The notes: generated by a model not told the origin, from the letters alone. A stretch of DNA of 64,000 nucleotides from Leptospira brenneri (GCF_002812125.1 NZ_NPDQ01000008.1:1-64000); one strand, 5' to 3'. Shown: positions 36,924 through 45,537, counted from the stretch's first letter. Numbers and translations are program-made.

Positions 36924-38426
36924 ATGTCGATTCCCCCACTCATTACTTTCCAGGAGGACTTTCTTTCCGGAAAATTGATTTCCAAAGAATATGTCCACTT
37001 TTCGGAAATCGACTGCCCGGAATTGGACGTCTGGATAGGAAGGATCGTTCGGAGTATCTCCTTAGAATTTCTACATGAAATTCTCTTCACAATCCTGAGT
37101 GAACTACTAGTAAACGGATGTAAGGCTAACGGGAAACGTGTATTTTTTCAGAAACAAGGGCTTAATCTTTGGGACGAAAAAGATTATTCCAGAGGTATTC
37201 CGCTCTATAAAGACGAATTTGGGCACAACCGCAAACGTGTGTTTTTGGAACTCGATGAATCCCCTTACAAAATAATTTTAAGTACTATTTTTAAAGAAGA
37301 TTATATAGAATTCAGAGTTACCAATAATGCAAAAATACTTCCCGAAGAAAAGAACAGAATCCTAAAACGAGTACAGGCATCCGCAAAATACAAAAACATT
37401 AACGATGCCTATCGCGAGTCTATTGATAATGAAGAAAGCTCAGGACTTGGAATCGTACTCATTCATATCTTACTTAGAAATTCTGGAATTTCTAACCAGT
37501 TCTTTCAACTGATAACAACAGAAGAAAATACGGAAGTTATCATTCGGATTCCAAAACAACTTATCCCCAAAGAGAATCAAGTTAGTATCAAAAATCTTTT
37601 GGTTCGTGAAGTGAATAGTCTTCCTCCTCTGCCCCCGCAAATTCAAAAACTAATCATTACTGCAAATAAGAAGGATGTGGATTGGCATGAAATCTCGGCC
37701 CAAGTGGAAAAAGATCCTGCCATTACTGCTGAAATTCTAAAAATTGTAAATTCACCGCTATTTGGTGCTCATACACCAATCATTTCCGTTTTAGAAGGTG
37801 TAAAAAGGATCGGACTGAAAAACCTAGAATCGATTTTTTTAACCTTAGGCGCGAAAAAGATACTTAACTCTCGTTATGCGAAGCAAGTTTTAGTTTGGAC
37901 TCATTCGTTTAAAACTTCGATGTATGCAAGATTTTTAATAGAAGATAGTAAAAAACATTTAAAACTATTAGAGCCTGCAATCATTTGTGGATTACTTCAT
38001 GATTTAGGTCGAATGGTTCTTTTATCCTTGGACTTAAGCCAAATCAACCAAATCCGAGTTCTGAGAAGCGATGACAGTAACGAAATTTCTGAATGGGTAG
38101 AAGAATACACTTTGGGAACAACACATTCTGAGATTGGGTATTTGATGTCAGAAAAATGGAAGTTCCCTGAAGAAATTTTGGATGTAATTCGTTACCATCA
38201 CAAACCTTGGCAATGTAAAACAAGAAACAATATTTTATGCCAAATCATATATTTAGCAGACATTTTGGCCAATATCGGCCGTGGGAAGGGAAATTATTTC
38301 ACTGTCGAACCTGAAGTCTTAGAATATTTTGAAATTAAATCAGAAAAAGAATTTCGCGATATGCAAGATAGGTTTAAACTCCAATTTGAGGAACATAGAG
38401 AAGAATACCAAAATCTCTTAGCTTAG
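36924..38426 (+). CDS. HDOD-domain protein with N-terminal HATPase-like region
   Basis: A 500-residue signalling protein. The first 210 residues contain SELLVNGCKANGKR (about residue 59), which resembles the N-box of GHKL ATPases, and ESSGLGIVLIHILLRNSG (about 172), which resembles the G-box. Residues about 225-430 are an HDOD domain (SLPPLPPQIQKLI, DPAITAEILKIVNSPLFG, GLLHDLGRMVLL, YHHKPW). HDOD proteins act in signalling and motility control. The catalytic HD residues are partly present, so phosphodiesterase activity is uncertain. It starts divergently from the exported protein and is followed two bases later by a small gene. Confidence 0.85.
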   Translation: MSIPPLITFQEDFLSGKLISKEYVHFSEIDCPELDVWIGRIVRSISLEFLHEILFTILSELLVNGCKANGKRVFFQKQGLNLWDEKDYSRGIPLYKDEFGHNRKRVFLELDESPYKIILSTIFKEDYIEFRVTNNAKILPEEKNRILKRVQASAKYKNINDAYRESIDNEESSGLGIVLIHILLRNSGISNQFFQLITTEENTEVIIRIPKQLIPKENQVSIKNLLVREVNSLPPLPPQIQKLIITANKKDVDWHEISAQVEKDPAITAEILKIVNSPLFGAHTPIISVLEGVKRIGLKNLESIFLTLGAKKILNSRYAKQVLVWTHSFKTSMYARFLIEDSKKHLKLLEPAIICGLLHDLGRMVLLSLDLSQINQIRVLRSDDSNEISEWVEEYTLGTTHSEIGYLMSEKWKFPEEILDVIRYHHKPWQCKTRNNILCQIIYLADILANIGRGKGNYFTVEPEVLEYFEIKSEKEFRDMQDRFKLQFEEHREEYQNLLA

Positions 38427-38428
38427 AT

Positions 38429-38680
38429 ATGAACTGGAAAGACTTACTCAACTTAGAAGATGGACAATTAGAAGATCCAAAACTTGCGGATGAATTCAAT
38501 TTAGTAGGTCATCCTGAATTCCCAAGTATCTCCTCATTACCGCCAGAAGAAACTCTAGAAATTCTAAAAGAATTTTTAATGGCTGAAAACCAAACGGTAA
38601 ATATTAAAAATCTTCTAAGTTATGCTCCGATTCTAGAAATTACACTCATTAAAAAAAACTTACCGACTATCTACGGATAG
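38429..38680 (+). CDS. Small hypothetical protein after the HDOD gene
   Basis: An 83-residue acidic protein, two bases after the HDOD gene, so almost surely in its operon. No signal peptide or hydrophobic helix is present. Stretches such as PSISSLPPEETLEILKEFL look like a helical adaptor. I cannot name a family. It may work with the HDOD protein. Confidence 0.6.
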   Translation: MNWKDLLNLEDGQLEDPKLADEFNLVGHPEFPSISSLPPEETLEILKEFLMAENQTVNIKNLLSYAPILEITLIKKNLPTIYG

Positions 38681-38685
38681 TCGAT

Positions 38686-39126
38686 TCACTCCACATCTTG
38701 AACATCACTAATGCCTATTTGATGTTCTTTTCCAACGTCATTACTAAATTCAATTTTCTTAGCCACTGATTTTTCCATACTACTGATGAGTAGTTCGTTG
38801 GTGCGAGCAAGTCTATCTGCCATAATAGAAACCATCTTTGCAGCAAACTTTGGATTCTTTACTAAAAAATTCTCCAACTGTTGTTTGCTTTCAATCACTG
38901 CTACTTCACAATTTGTAATCGTTCTAGCTGTTGCACTTCGAGGATTGGAACTAAACAGCGCCATTTCTCCAAAAAAGTCACCAGGTTTCATCAGAGCTAA
39001 TCTAGTTTGGCTATTATTCACTGTAAAAAAAATCTCAACGTTTCCTTGGAGAATAATGTACATCGCGTTATTCAGTTCTCCTTCTTTGAAGATCCTCTGA
39101 TTCGGCGGAATGTTGAGTTTGCTCAT
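38686..39126 (-). CDS. Cyclic-nucleotide-binding-domain protein, no DNA-binding domain
   Basis: A 146-residue protein consisting of one cNMP-binding domain: IPPNQRIFKEGELNNAMYII, LQGNVEIFF, the phosphate-binding cassette PGDFFGEMALFSSNPRSATA (about residues 48-67) and CEVAVIESKQQLENFL. A C-terminal helix and an acidic tail follow, with no helix-turn-helix. The arginine and glutamate of the cassette are kept, so cyclic-nucleotide binding is plausible. It would act through protein contact. It converges on the small HDOD-linked gene with a 5-base gap. Confidence 0.88.
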   Translation of the reverse strand: MSKLNIPPNQRIFKEGELNNAMYIILQGNVEIFFTVNNSQTRLALMKPGDFFGEMALFSSNPRSATARTITNCEVAVIESKQQLENFLVKNPKFAAKMVSIMADRLARTNELLISSMEKSVAKKIEFSNDVGKEHQIGISDVQDVE

Positions 39127-39235
39127 TGATTCATAGCTCCTGTATCTATTTTTGGCTATTTTGCCTAAAATCTGAATTCATTTTCCTTTCCCCCAGGAAA
39201 TCTGAAAAGAAAATGCCTTATAGGAGAAAAGAAAT

Positions 39236-40315
39236 ATGGAATGGGAATTACTAGGGATCATACTAGCAGGACTTGGGTCTTTGTATCTTTGGGCATTCAA
39301 ACTCCCCTATTCTATCCCGCACCCACAAACAAGTAGCCATGGAAGGGAAACTCGATTTGATGTACTTCGTGGTTTTGCAATGATCGGGATCGTTATGATC
39401 CACATCCACTCCTACTTTCAGTTTTTCCATCCCGCAGATACTTCTGTGATTCGAACCACCTTGTTTTTCTCTAACTTATCGAGATTTTCTGTTCCTTTGT
39501 TTATTCTAACTTCTGCTATTTTCCTTAGAAAAAAAGAAGGTTATTGGGTTTCAAAAATTAAAAACCTACTGATCCCTTACACATTAGCCTCGATTATTGG
39601 ATATTTTATCAAGTACAATGACTACACTGTATTAGAGTTCTTACAATTCTACATTCTAGGCAAAGTATTTGCCCCCTTTTACTTTGTTCCACTACTCATG
39701 CAGTTTTATATTTTTTTCTATATTTTTGAAAAATTTCTTTTAAATCATCAATATACAAAAGTTTTACTTTTAGTTACCTTCTTAGTCAATCTGGCATCGA
39801 ACTTAGGAATCTTTGATTCGATACTCCCTAAGGATTATCATTCTATTTCTATCTTTAATTATATCTTTTTCTTTCAATTAGGAATTCAAATTGGTCTTTC
39901 CAAAGATGAGAAACACCGACCAACTGAGAACGTATCTTTCCTTTTCGGAACTTTCTTTTTTGTATTTCTCTTTTTTTTAATTTGTTTCAGCGGTGTTTAT
40001 GGAATAGACTTTAAAAATCACCACCTCATTTATCCCAGTTTTGTGTTTTTAGCTATTTGGGAAATATTACCAAAATTCAATCAAAAGTTAGCGACTATTG
40101 TTTCCTTTATCGGAAACAATAGTTTATTCATATTCCTTCTCCACCCTTTCGTAATCCATACAATGCACAGTTTCGACCCGTATTCATTTGGTGGTCCCTT
40201 TTTAGGTTATATAGTAACCTTAATTTTGAATGTAGGAATTCCAACTGGGATTGCAGTTATAGTCCAAAAGGGTAAGTCTTTATATCAATCACGCCACTTT
40301 GTCGAACCCCGGTAA
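39236..40315 (+). CDS. Acyltransferase family 3 membrane protein
   Basis: A 359-residue polytopic protein with the family-3 opening motif FDVLRGFAMIGIVMIHIHSY (about residue 39) and some ten membrane helices. The catalytic-type Arg and His are in place. Such proteins acetylate or acylate sugars of lipopolysaccharide, peptidoglycan or other glycans. The ATG at 39236 has AGGAG about nine bases upstream. The substrate is unknown. Its last 59 bases overlap the convergent FMN reductase gene. Confidence 0.88.
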   Translation: MEWELLGIILAGLGSLYLWAFKLPYSIPHPQTSSHGRETRFDVLRGFAMIGIVMIHIHSYFQFFHPADTSVIRTTLFFSNLSRFSVPLFILTSAIFLRKKEGYWVSKIKNLLIPYTLASIIGYFIKYNDYTVLEFLQFYILGKVFAPFYFVPLLMQFYIFFYIFEKFLLNHQYTKVLLLVTFLVNLASNLGIFDSILPKDYHSISIFNYIFFFQLGIQIGLSKDEKHRPTENVSFLFGTFFFVFLFFLICFSGVYGIDFKNHHLIYPSFVFLAIWEILPKFNQKLATIVSFIGNNSLFIFLLHPFVIHTMHSFDPYSFGGPFLGYIVTLILNVGIPTGIAVIVQKGKSLYQSRHFVEPR

Positions 40316-40859
40316 GAGCTTTTGCGTATTCCGCTAATACACCAAGCACGTAACTGAGTCTAGCACGAATGTATTCATCATCTTTACTCTCTGGTGTTTC
40401 CGCATTTAAAACAGATTCCACATGTCTGACAATTACGTGATCTGGGATATATACAATCCTAGTATTTTTGTAACTAGACATACGAAGTTCTGCATTTGGA
40501 TAACTTCCGCCCATCCCACTTGATACCGTAATGATGAGTCCTGGTTTGTGAGAGATATCACCGCCCGTTAAATAAAGAAAAAAATTCTTTAAAGCAGGAC
40601 TTGCCATTCCTGCATATTCAGGTGATAGAAAAATATAAGCATCAGCACTTGCAAATCCTGCACTGTATTCCAACCAGAATTTTTTAATTTCGGAATCCTT
40701 TTCCCACATAGCAGGTTCCCAAAGAGGCAGAGGATTCCCCCCTAAATCATAAAGTAAAACTTCAATACCTTTTGTTTCCAATATTTTTGCTAGAAATTTT
40801 GCTACCTTAAGCGACTGAGAATTTTTTCTGTGACTGCCTGCAACTAAACAAATTTTCAT
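40257..40859 (-). CDS. NADPH-dependent FMN reductase family protein
   Basis: A 200-residue flavodoxin-fold protein. VAGSHRKNSQSLKVAKFLA (residues 6-24) is the FMN phosphate-binding loop, and FLSPEYAGMASPALKNFFLYL (about 77) and VSSGMGGSYPN (about 111) complete the flavin site. It likely reduces quinones, azo dyes or a metal with NADPH; the substrate cannot be told. It follows the DinB-like gene with a 4-base overlap. Confidence 0.88.
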   Translation of the reverse strand: MKICLVAGSHRKNSQSLKVAKFLAKILETKGIEVLLYDLGGNPLPLWEPAMWEKDSEIKKFWLEYSAGFASADAYIFLSPEYAGMASPALKNFFLYLTGGDISHKPGLIITVSSGMGGSYPNAELRMSSYKNTRIVYIPDHVIVRHVESVLNAETPESKDDEYIRARLSYVLGVLAEYAKALTGVRQSGVIDIKTYPFGL

Positions 40860-41506
40860 CTAGATCCTCCACCTTGGTTCTTATTACCTTTATGGTGTGT
40901 TTTCTTTTTATTTTTCCATTTTCGATTATTGTGACCACTCGGCTTAGTATCATGGTCATCTTTTTTCTTCTGCTGTTGGTGATGATGGTGGTGTTTTTTA
41001 TCTGCGAAGGCTTTTTCTTTTTTCAGTTCTCGTTCTTTGGCAAACCTTAGTTTTTCATCACCATACAATTGAATGTATCCAAACAAAAACATCGCCAGGA
41101 TTCCGTGAATCCGCTCCCATTGTTTTTTGTCCAACTCCCCAAACACTGAGTGTTCCGCAAATGGCCCTGAGTGCAATTTGAATGCAGTTAAAGAAGTTTT
41201 TAATCTAAGAAGAGCGGACTCAGTATCTCCTAAATCTTTAGAAGGGAATCCAGGGATTTGACTAGCTTTTGTATAAGCCCCTTTAGAAATAAGTTTTGCA
41301 AACTTATACTTGCCCAATAATTTATTGACTGTACTTATTTTATTCGCTACTCCGATTCGCTGTATTGATAATTCGATAGATTCCGCTAAAAAATCATAAA
41401 CTTGAGTTAAAGTAACATCTGCTTTCTGTTTCTTTTCGCAAGCGACAATAATCGATAACTCTCTCTCGATATCGTCTATCGTTTTAAGTTTTAAAGTTAA
41501 CTTCAT
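40856..41506 (-). CDS. DinB-like (DUF1569-type) protein with His/Lys-rich tail
   Basis: A 216-residue protein. The first 150 residues are helical and match the DUF1569/DinB pattern by eye, notably HSGPFAEHSVFGELDKKQWERIHGILAMF (about residues 118-146, with the spaced His residues expected to hold a metal). The last 65 residues form a highly charged tail rich in His, Lys, Asn and Gln, including a run of five histidines. The tail may bind metal or nucleic acid. It lies downstream of parB with a 7-base gap, overlapping the reductase gene by four bases. The function is unknown. Confidence 0.65.
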   Translation of the reverse strand: MKLTLKLKTIDDIERELSIIVACEKKQKADVTLTQVYDFLAESIELSIQRIGVANKISTVNKLLGKYKFAKLISKGAYTKASQIPGFPSKDLGDTESALLRLKTSLTAFKLHSGPFAEHSVFGELDKKQWERIHGILAMFLFGYIQLYGDEKLRFAKERELKKEKAFADKKHHHHHQQQKKKDDHDTKPSGHNNRKWKNKKKTHHKGNKNQGGGSR

Positions 41507-41513
41507 TTTTCCT

Positions 41514-42224
41514 CTATTCGTTGATTCCGTATTTCTTTTTGAGTAAACCCAATTCTTTCAAAAAGTTATCTCTGACCTTTCCGCTCAGTTTACCTACATT
41601 TATACTAATACGGCTGACTCCAGATCCAACTCGGGGTGAAACGATTTCACCCCCCCTATTTTCTTTCCGTTTCAATAATTCTTCAAGGTTCTTCACTGAG
41701 AGAGGTTTCCCGCTGATCATCAGCTCCATCACTGACTTTTGGTCCAACCTAGCAATACTGCTAAGTTGTTTTACATACCTTCCGCTGTAACCTAACAATT
41801 CCGAAACTTCTTCTGCTGTTTTTCTCTTTTCTTTACGGAGAAACTGTATTGCCTTACCAACTTCCCAGGGATTTAAGTTTTTCCTTTTTTCATTTTCCGC
41901 GAGTGACATCTCATAACAAACATCTTCGTTTGCATCCGTTATGATTGCAGGAATTTCTTTCCATCCCAACTTGATTGCCGCTCGGTAACGACGTTCCCCA
42001 GCAACAATTAAATACTTACCTTTATCTTTTCTAACAAGAATTGGCTCAATCAACCCCAGCCTCTCCATAGAAGGCAAAAGGTCTGTTGTATCTTCACGAC
42101 CAATTAAACGAGGTTGAGTTGGATTTGGATAAATCTGGTTAAGCTCCAAATGGGAAGGGTTCTTCTTTTTTTCAGAGTATGCAGAGATTAAATCTAAAGC
42201 TTGAAATTCAGTTTTTTTGGACAT
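41514..42224 (-). CDS. parB: ParB-family partition protein
   Basis: 236 residues from ATG 42224, inside the parA end (17-base overlap). Box I is LELNQIYPNPTQPR, Box II is VAGERRYRAAIKLGWKEIP (about residues 80-98), AENEKRKNLNPWEVGKAI follows, and the helix-turn-helix is EEVSELLGYSGRYVKQL (about 137-153). Box II is normal. The protein is short compared with typical ParB proteins (near 280-300). It would bind parS sites and, with ParA, segregate a replicon. A palindrome lies inside its coding sequence. Confidence 0.9.
   Translation of the reverse strand: MSKKTEFQALDLISAYSEKKKNPSHLELNQIYPNPTQPRLIGREDTTDLLPSMERLGLIEPILVRKDKGKYLIVAGERRYRAAIKLGWKEIPAIITDANEDVCYEMSLAENEKRKNLNPWEVGKAIQFLRKEKRKTAEEVSELLGYSGRYVKQLSSIARLDQKSVMELMISGKPLSVKNLEELLKRKENRGGEIVSPRVGSGVSRISINVGKLSGKVRDNFLKELGLLKKKYGINE
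41633..41653. promoter_or_regulatory. Palindrome inside parB, candidate parS/operator
   Basis: Perfect 9-bp arms, GGGGTGAAA and TTTCACCCC, separated by CGA. It shares the core GGTGAAA-N3-TTTCACC with the palindrome upstream of parA. It encodes the GEIVSPR part of ParB. A partition protein binding site inside or beside par genes is common. Confidence 0.5.
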
Positions 42225-43134
42225 CGATTTTGTTTTTAACCTCTGTAGCAAGATCTCTAAAATTTTTCATAGTAGCTAAATCAATTTTTGCCAAAAACGA
42301 CATCTTGGCCTGTGCCTGCGGAATGGCTTCTCGTCTTTGGATGACTGTTTCAAAAACCGGGAAATATTTTTTTACACCTTCCGCCAACCCAGCGAGAGCC
42401 TTCTGACCTTCATATTGGTTGAGTACGGCCCCTAATAATTTTAACCTTTGATTCGCTTTTTTCTGAATCTTTTGAAAGGTCTCATACAAATCTCTAATCC
42501 CTTGTAAACTAAAAGCGCGTGTTTGGATAGGAACCAAGATATAGTCAGCACAGATGAGTGCATTCTCTAGTATTAGACCAAGAGAAGGTGGACAATCTAT
42601 AATTATAAAATCATATCTGGATCTAAGAGGAAGAATGGCTTCATTCAATAACTCAAAATCATCTCTCTCGTATGGTGTTGTTAAATTTGCAAGTTCCAAT
42701 GTAGAAGGAAGTAAATCAAAATTTTCGCCGATGTTTCTAATCGCGGGAGAAATGTCTTTGGGTTTCTTGCCTCGATAACCTAAATAGTCCATAATGGAAG
42801 GAACATTCTCCTTTAAAAAAAGTTGAGTTGCGTTTGCTTGAGGATCCCAATCGATCAATAACACCTTATGACTTTCAGAAAGAGCTTCTGCGAGATAAAG
42901 GCTAATCGTGGTTTTCCCCTCCCCTCCTTTTTGATTTGATACTGCAATCACGTGACTATCTAATCCATCTGTTTCAGTGGGCTCAAAATATTTCACCAAA
43001 ACCGACTGTTTAAATTCACCTGTTTTCCATCCCGGTATCTTCAGACTAGCCGCTTTAGTCGAAAAGTCCGTTGTCTTCAAACCAACGAATTTAGCTGCTT
43101 CTTCTTCCGTTAGCGTAGTTTCCGTTTTGCCCAT
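42208..43134 (-). CDS. parA: ParA-family ATPase with N-terminal HTH-like extension
   Basis: A 308-residue Walker-type partition ATPase. The deviant Walker A is QKGGEGKTT (about residues 70-78), with a glutamate where valine is usual. WDPQANAT and DCPPSLGLILENAL follow. About 55 residues precede the ATPase core (TLTEEEAAKFVGLKTTDFST), resembling a MerR/HTH-type DNA-reading extension seen on some ParA proteins, which then can autoregulate. It drives segregation with ParB. The palindrome at 43188-43216 lies 54 bases upstream of its start. Confidence 0.9.
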   Translation of the reverse strand: MGKTETTLTEEEAAKFVGLKTTDFSTKAASLKIPGWKTGEFKQSVLVKYFEPTETDGLDSHVIAVSNQKGGEGKTTISLYLAEALSESHKVLLIDWDPQANATQLFLKENVPSIMDYLGYRGKKPKDISPAIRNIGENFDLLPSTLELANLTTPYERDDFELLNEAILPLRSRYDFIIIDCPPSLGLILENALICADYILVPIQTRAFSLQGIRDLYETFQKIQKKANQRLKLLGAVLNQYEGQKALAGLAEGVKKYFPVFETVIQRREAIPQAQAKMSFLAKIDLATMKNFRDLATEVKNKIDVQKN

Positions 43135-43187
43135 AACCTTCCCAAAGAGTGCGTGAATCCACCCTGACTGTCAATTTAATTATGTCT

Positions 43188-43216
43188 CCTAGAGGTGAAA
43201 TCATTTCACCCCTAGG
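43188..43216. promoter_or_regulatory. 29-bp palindrome upstream of parA, candidate parS/operator
   Basis: Arms CCTAGAGGTGAAAT and ATTTCACCCCTAGG flank a central C, with one mismatch. The core is GGTGAAA-TCA-TTTCACC. Canonical parS is TTTCAC followed by GTGAAA; here the same half-sites occur in the opposite (everted) order. The position, just before parA, suits autoregulation by the ParA extension or ParB binding. Confidence 0.55.
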
Positions 43217-43317
43217 TAATTTAAACCCAATAAAAGTATCCAAAGAGACGTTGAGTTAACTATCCCTTATTTAAATTTAGGAATTTACAACATACAGGTA
43301 AAGTAAAACCTACGCTG

Positions 43318-44367
43318 GTGCCCAAAATAACAAAGATTCCTCTTTTATTTTTAGTTCTGAGTCTTAACACAATCTCCGCGGAAGTAATCTGGGGTCCAAC
43401 GATAGAACGTTCAGGAGGTGAATATATTTTTGAAACCGGCAACAAATATCCGAACCTATCCGGCATCAGAGGTGGTTCCAGGATTTCGTTTCCGAGAACT
43501 TTCTCATTATTCGGAATCCAAGGAATTTTAACGAAGGATCGACTGGAAATTAGTGGAGCACTAAAAACTACTGGGTGGTATCAAAAATCAGGAGAAGCTC
43601 GTGACGAAGATTTTTTTCTAGGCCCCGTCTCTACTGAAAATACTACAAATATAGCAACACGCGAATGGAGTTACAGAGACTCAGCAACTATCTATTCGGG
43701 TAGTCGTAACTTTGCTGATGGCAAAGGGAAATCAACAGTCTTTGAAAATCGAGCAGAACTTTTTGGTAGGTATTATTTCCAAACAGGTAATCCTAATTAT
43801 TGGGTTGATGGCTCAGGTTTCTTTCTTTCTATGGGTGCCCGTTATTCCTATTTTAAATATGTCTTTTACGATGTGAATCAGTTCATCGAAGGTAATCCTG
43901 TGTTTTATGGTCCTATTGGAATGGGTTTAACTTTTTCAAACGATTTATGGGAATTCTTTACCGGTGGTGGGTATCGTTATTCAGCAGGTGATTTCTATCT
44001 AGATTTGAGTTTTATGCCATCTTTCGGAAGAATTAAAACAAGAGACTTCCATGTACAAAGATCGATTAATTTTTTTTCCGAAAACTATGGACTGGGTTGG
44101 GCATCAAAAGCTGAAGTTGGGTATAAAATGGGGCCCAGTTGGCTTAGTTATTTACGAATCAATCACAGACGTTTTTTTTCCGAAGGAAGATTCACATCCC
44201 AAGGTGGGTTAACTCGCGATGACTTAACTTCTAATTTAGTTAGTGGCTTCAAATCTCATATCAACATCAAAGATTTTTCCATCGAAATTGGGGTACTAAA
44301 CAAACTAGATTGGTCCGGAACTGAGTCGGAAAATTTAGAAAAAGTTGCCCCTAAAACCGAGGAATAA
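43318..44367 (+). CDS. Putative outer-membrane beta-barrel protein
   Basis: 349 residues from GTG 43318. The N-terminal signal peptide is KITKIPLLFLVLSLNTISAE. The mature part alternates aromatic and polar residues (WYQKSGEARDEDFFL, ELFGRYYFQTGNPNYW, YRYSAGDFYLDLSF), as in beta-barrels, and Gly/Asn/Asp turns are frequent. No lipobox is present. I do not recognise a porin family. The last strand does not end in the usual aromatic residue, so the barrel is an inference from composition. Upstream lies the parA leader on the opposite strand. Confidence 0.65.
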   Translation: MPKITKIPLLFLVLSLNTISAEVIWGPTIERSGGEYIFETGNKYPNLSGIRGGSRISFPRTFSLFGIQGILTKDRLEISGALKTTGWYQKSGEARDEDFFLGPVSTENTTNIATREWSYRDSATIYSGSRNFADGKGKSTVFENRAELFGRYYFQTGNPNYWVDGSGFFLSMGARYSYFKYVFYDVNQFIEGNPVFYGPIGMGLTFSNDLWEFFTGGGYRYSAGDFYLDLSFMPSFGRIKTRDFHVQRSINFFSENYGLGWASKAEVGYKMGPSWLSYLRINHRRFFSEGRFTSQGGLTRDDLTSNLVSGFKSHINIKDFSIEIGVLNKLDWSGTESENLEKVAPKTEE

Positions 44368-44383
44368 AACTATCTAATATGTA

Positions 44384-45058
44384 ATGGTAGATTTAAATAT
44401 CGAAAGACGAATTACAAAAGGGCGAAACATTTCTCTTGTGGTTTATCAAAATGGTAAAGTGGTTTTAAAACATCCTGCCAAAGTTCCAAAAAAACAATTA
44501 GAAGAATTTATATCAGAGAAAAAAGACTGGATCCTTTCCAAACTCAAAGAACTACCCAAGGATATTCCTGAAAAACTAAGGTTCCAAGAAGGAGAAAAAG
44601 TCCATATCTTCGGGAACCCAATCTCCATTCATCTTAGTGAAAATAAAAACCGAGCTCCAATCAGTGAAACACTTCAAATTCCATATGGGAAAAATAATGA
44701 ATCGAGAGCCCGGAAAGCAAAAGAGATTCTAAAAAAAATACTTTTAGAAAAAATAAACCCTTTAGTGGAATCTACTGCCACTAGTTTAAATACAAAGGTT
44801 AGTAAGATATCGATCAAAACCATGCGGTCTCTCTGGGGAAGTTGCAATTCAAAAAATCAAATCTCATTAAACTTAAGTTTAGTTCATTGCCCAGACACAA
44901 TCATTGAATACATTGTATTACATGAGATAGCACATACCATAGAACACAACCATTCAGATAAATTTTGGAAAATTGTAGAGTCACAAAATCCAAACTACAA
45001 AGAAGCTGAAAAATGGTTAAAAGAAGTTGGGAAAAAATATATCTATTACCTAAATTAA
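44384..45058 (+). CDS. YgjP-like zinc metallopeptidase-domain protein
   Basis: A 224-residue protein of the YgjP/DUF45 type. The zinc site is HEIAHTIEHNHSDKFW (about residues 181-196), where the first two His and the Glu form HExxH and the next His completes the set. MRSLWGSCNSKNQISLNLSL (about 147-166) is typical for the family. It is soluble and lacks a signal peptide. YgjP-type proteins are thought to be metal-dependent peptidases, but substrates are unclear. The next gene begins on the base after its stop. Confidence 0.88.
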   Translation: MVDLNIERRITKGRNISLVVYQNGKVVLKHPAKVPKKQLEEFISEKKDWILSKLKELPKDIPEKLRFQEGEKVHIFGNPISIHLSENKNRAPISETLQIPYGKNNESRARKAKEILKKILLEKINPLVESTATSLNTKVSKISIKTMRSLWGSCNSKNQISLNLSLVHCPDTIIEYIVLHEIAHTIEHNHSDKFWKIVESQNPNYKEAEKWLKEVGKKYIYYLN

Positions 45059-45532
45059 ATGAAAGAAAAAACCAAAGTATTATTTATCTGCCTAGGAAAT
45101 ATTTGTCGTTCTCCAGCTGCCCAAGGTGCATTGGAAAATCTGGTGAAACAAAAGAATTTAAATCATTCATTCGAAATTGATTCTTGTGGGACTTCCGGGT
45201 ATCACGATGGAGATTTACCAGACCCAAGGACTAGGAAAGCGGCAGAAAAAAGAGGGATCCATCTAACTCATAGATCTAGAAAACTAACCATCAAAGATTT
45301 GAAGTATTTTGATTATTTATTGGTAATGGATGAAAACAATTTCAGAGATGTAATTAGTCTAACTAATGATGCCAAGGTTAAAGAAAAAATATATCTTTTT
45401 GGCCAGTTCAGGAGCGATCAAGGAGACCCCATTGTTCCAGATCCTTATTACAAAAATGAAACCGCTTTTGAAAAGGTTCAGGATCTTGTAGAGGATTGTT
45501 CTCTTGGTTTTCTAAATTTTTTAGGAGTATAA
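45059..45532 (+). CDS. Low-molecular-weight protein-tyrosine phosphatase
   Basis: A 157-residue phosphatase. The P-loop C11-LGNIC-R17-S matches Cx5R(S/T), and the general acid sits in the late PDPYY motif (about residue 128). CGTSGYHDGDLPD (about 43) is typical for the family. It removes phosphate from tyrosine or, in some members, from arginine or other sites. It is translationally linked to the peptidase gene and followed after 5 bases by NDH-2. Confidence 0.93.
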   Translation: MKEKTKVLFICLGNICRSPAAQGALENLVKQKNLNHSFEIDSCGTSGYHDGDLPDPRTRKAAEKRGIHLTHRSRKLTIKDLKYFDYLLVMDENNFRDVISLTNDAKVKEKIYLFGQFRSDQGDPIVPDPYYKNETAFEKVQDLVEDCSLGFLNFLGV

Positions 45533-45537
45533 GACAA

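Noticed and set aside
39179..39213. Inverted repeat CATTTTC...GAAAATG before the acyltransferase
   Set aside because: The arms are only A/T-rich 7-mers with a long gap, within what is expected by chance in this base composition.
41514..43317. Canonical parS (TGTTTCACGTGAAACA)
   Set aside because: I searched the region by eye and did not find it; only the everted GTGAAA palindromes are present. A computed search over the whole window is still needed.
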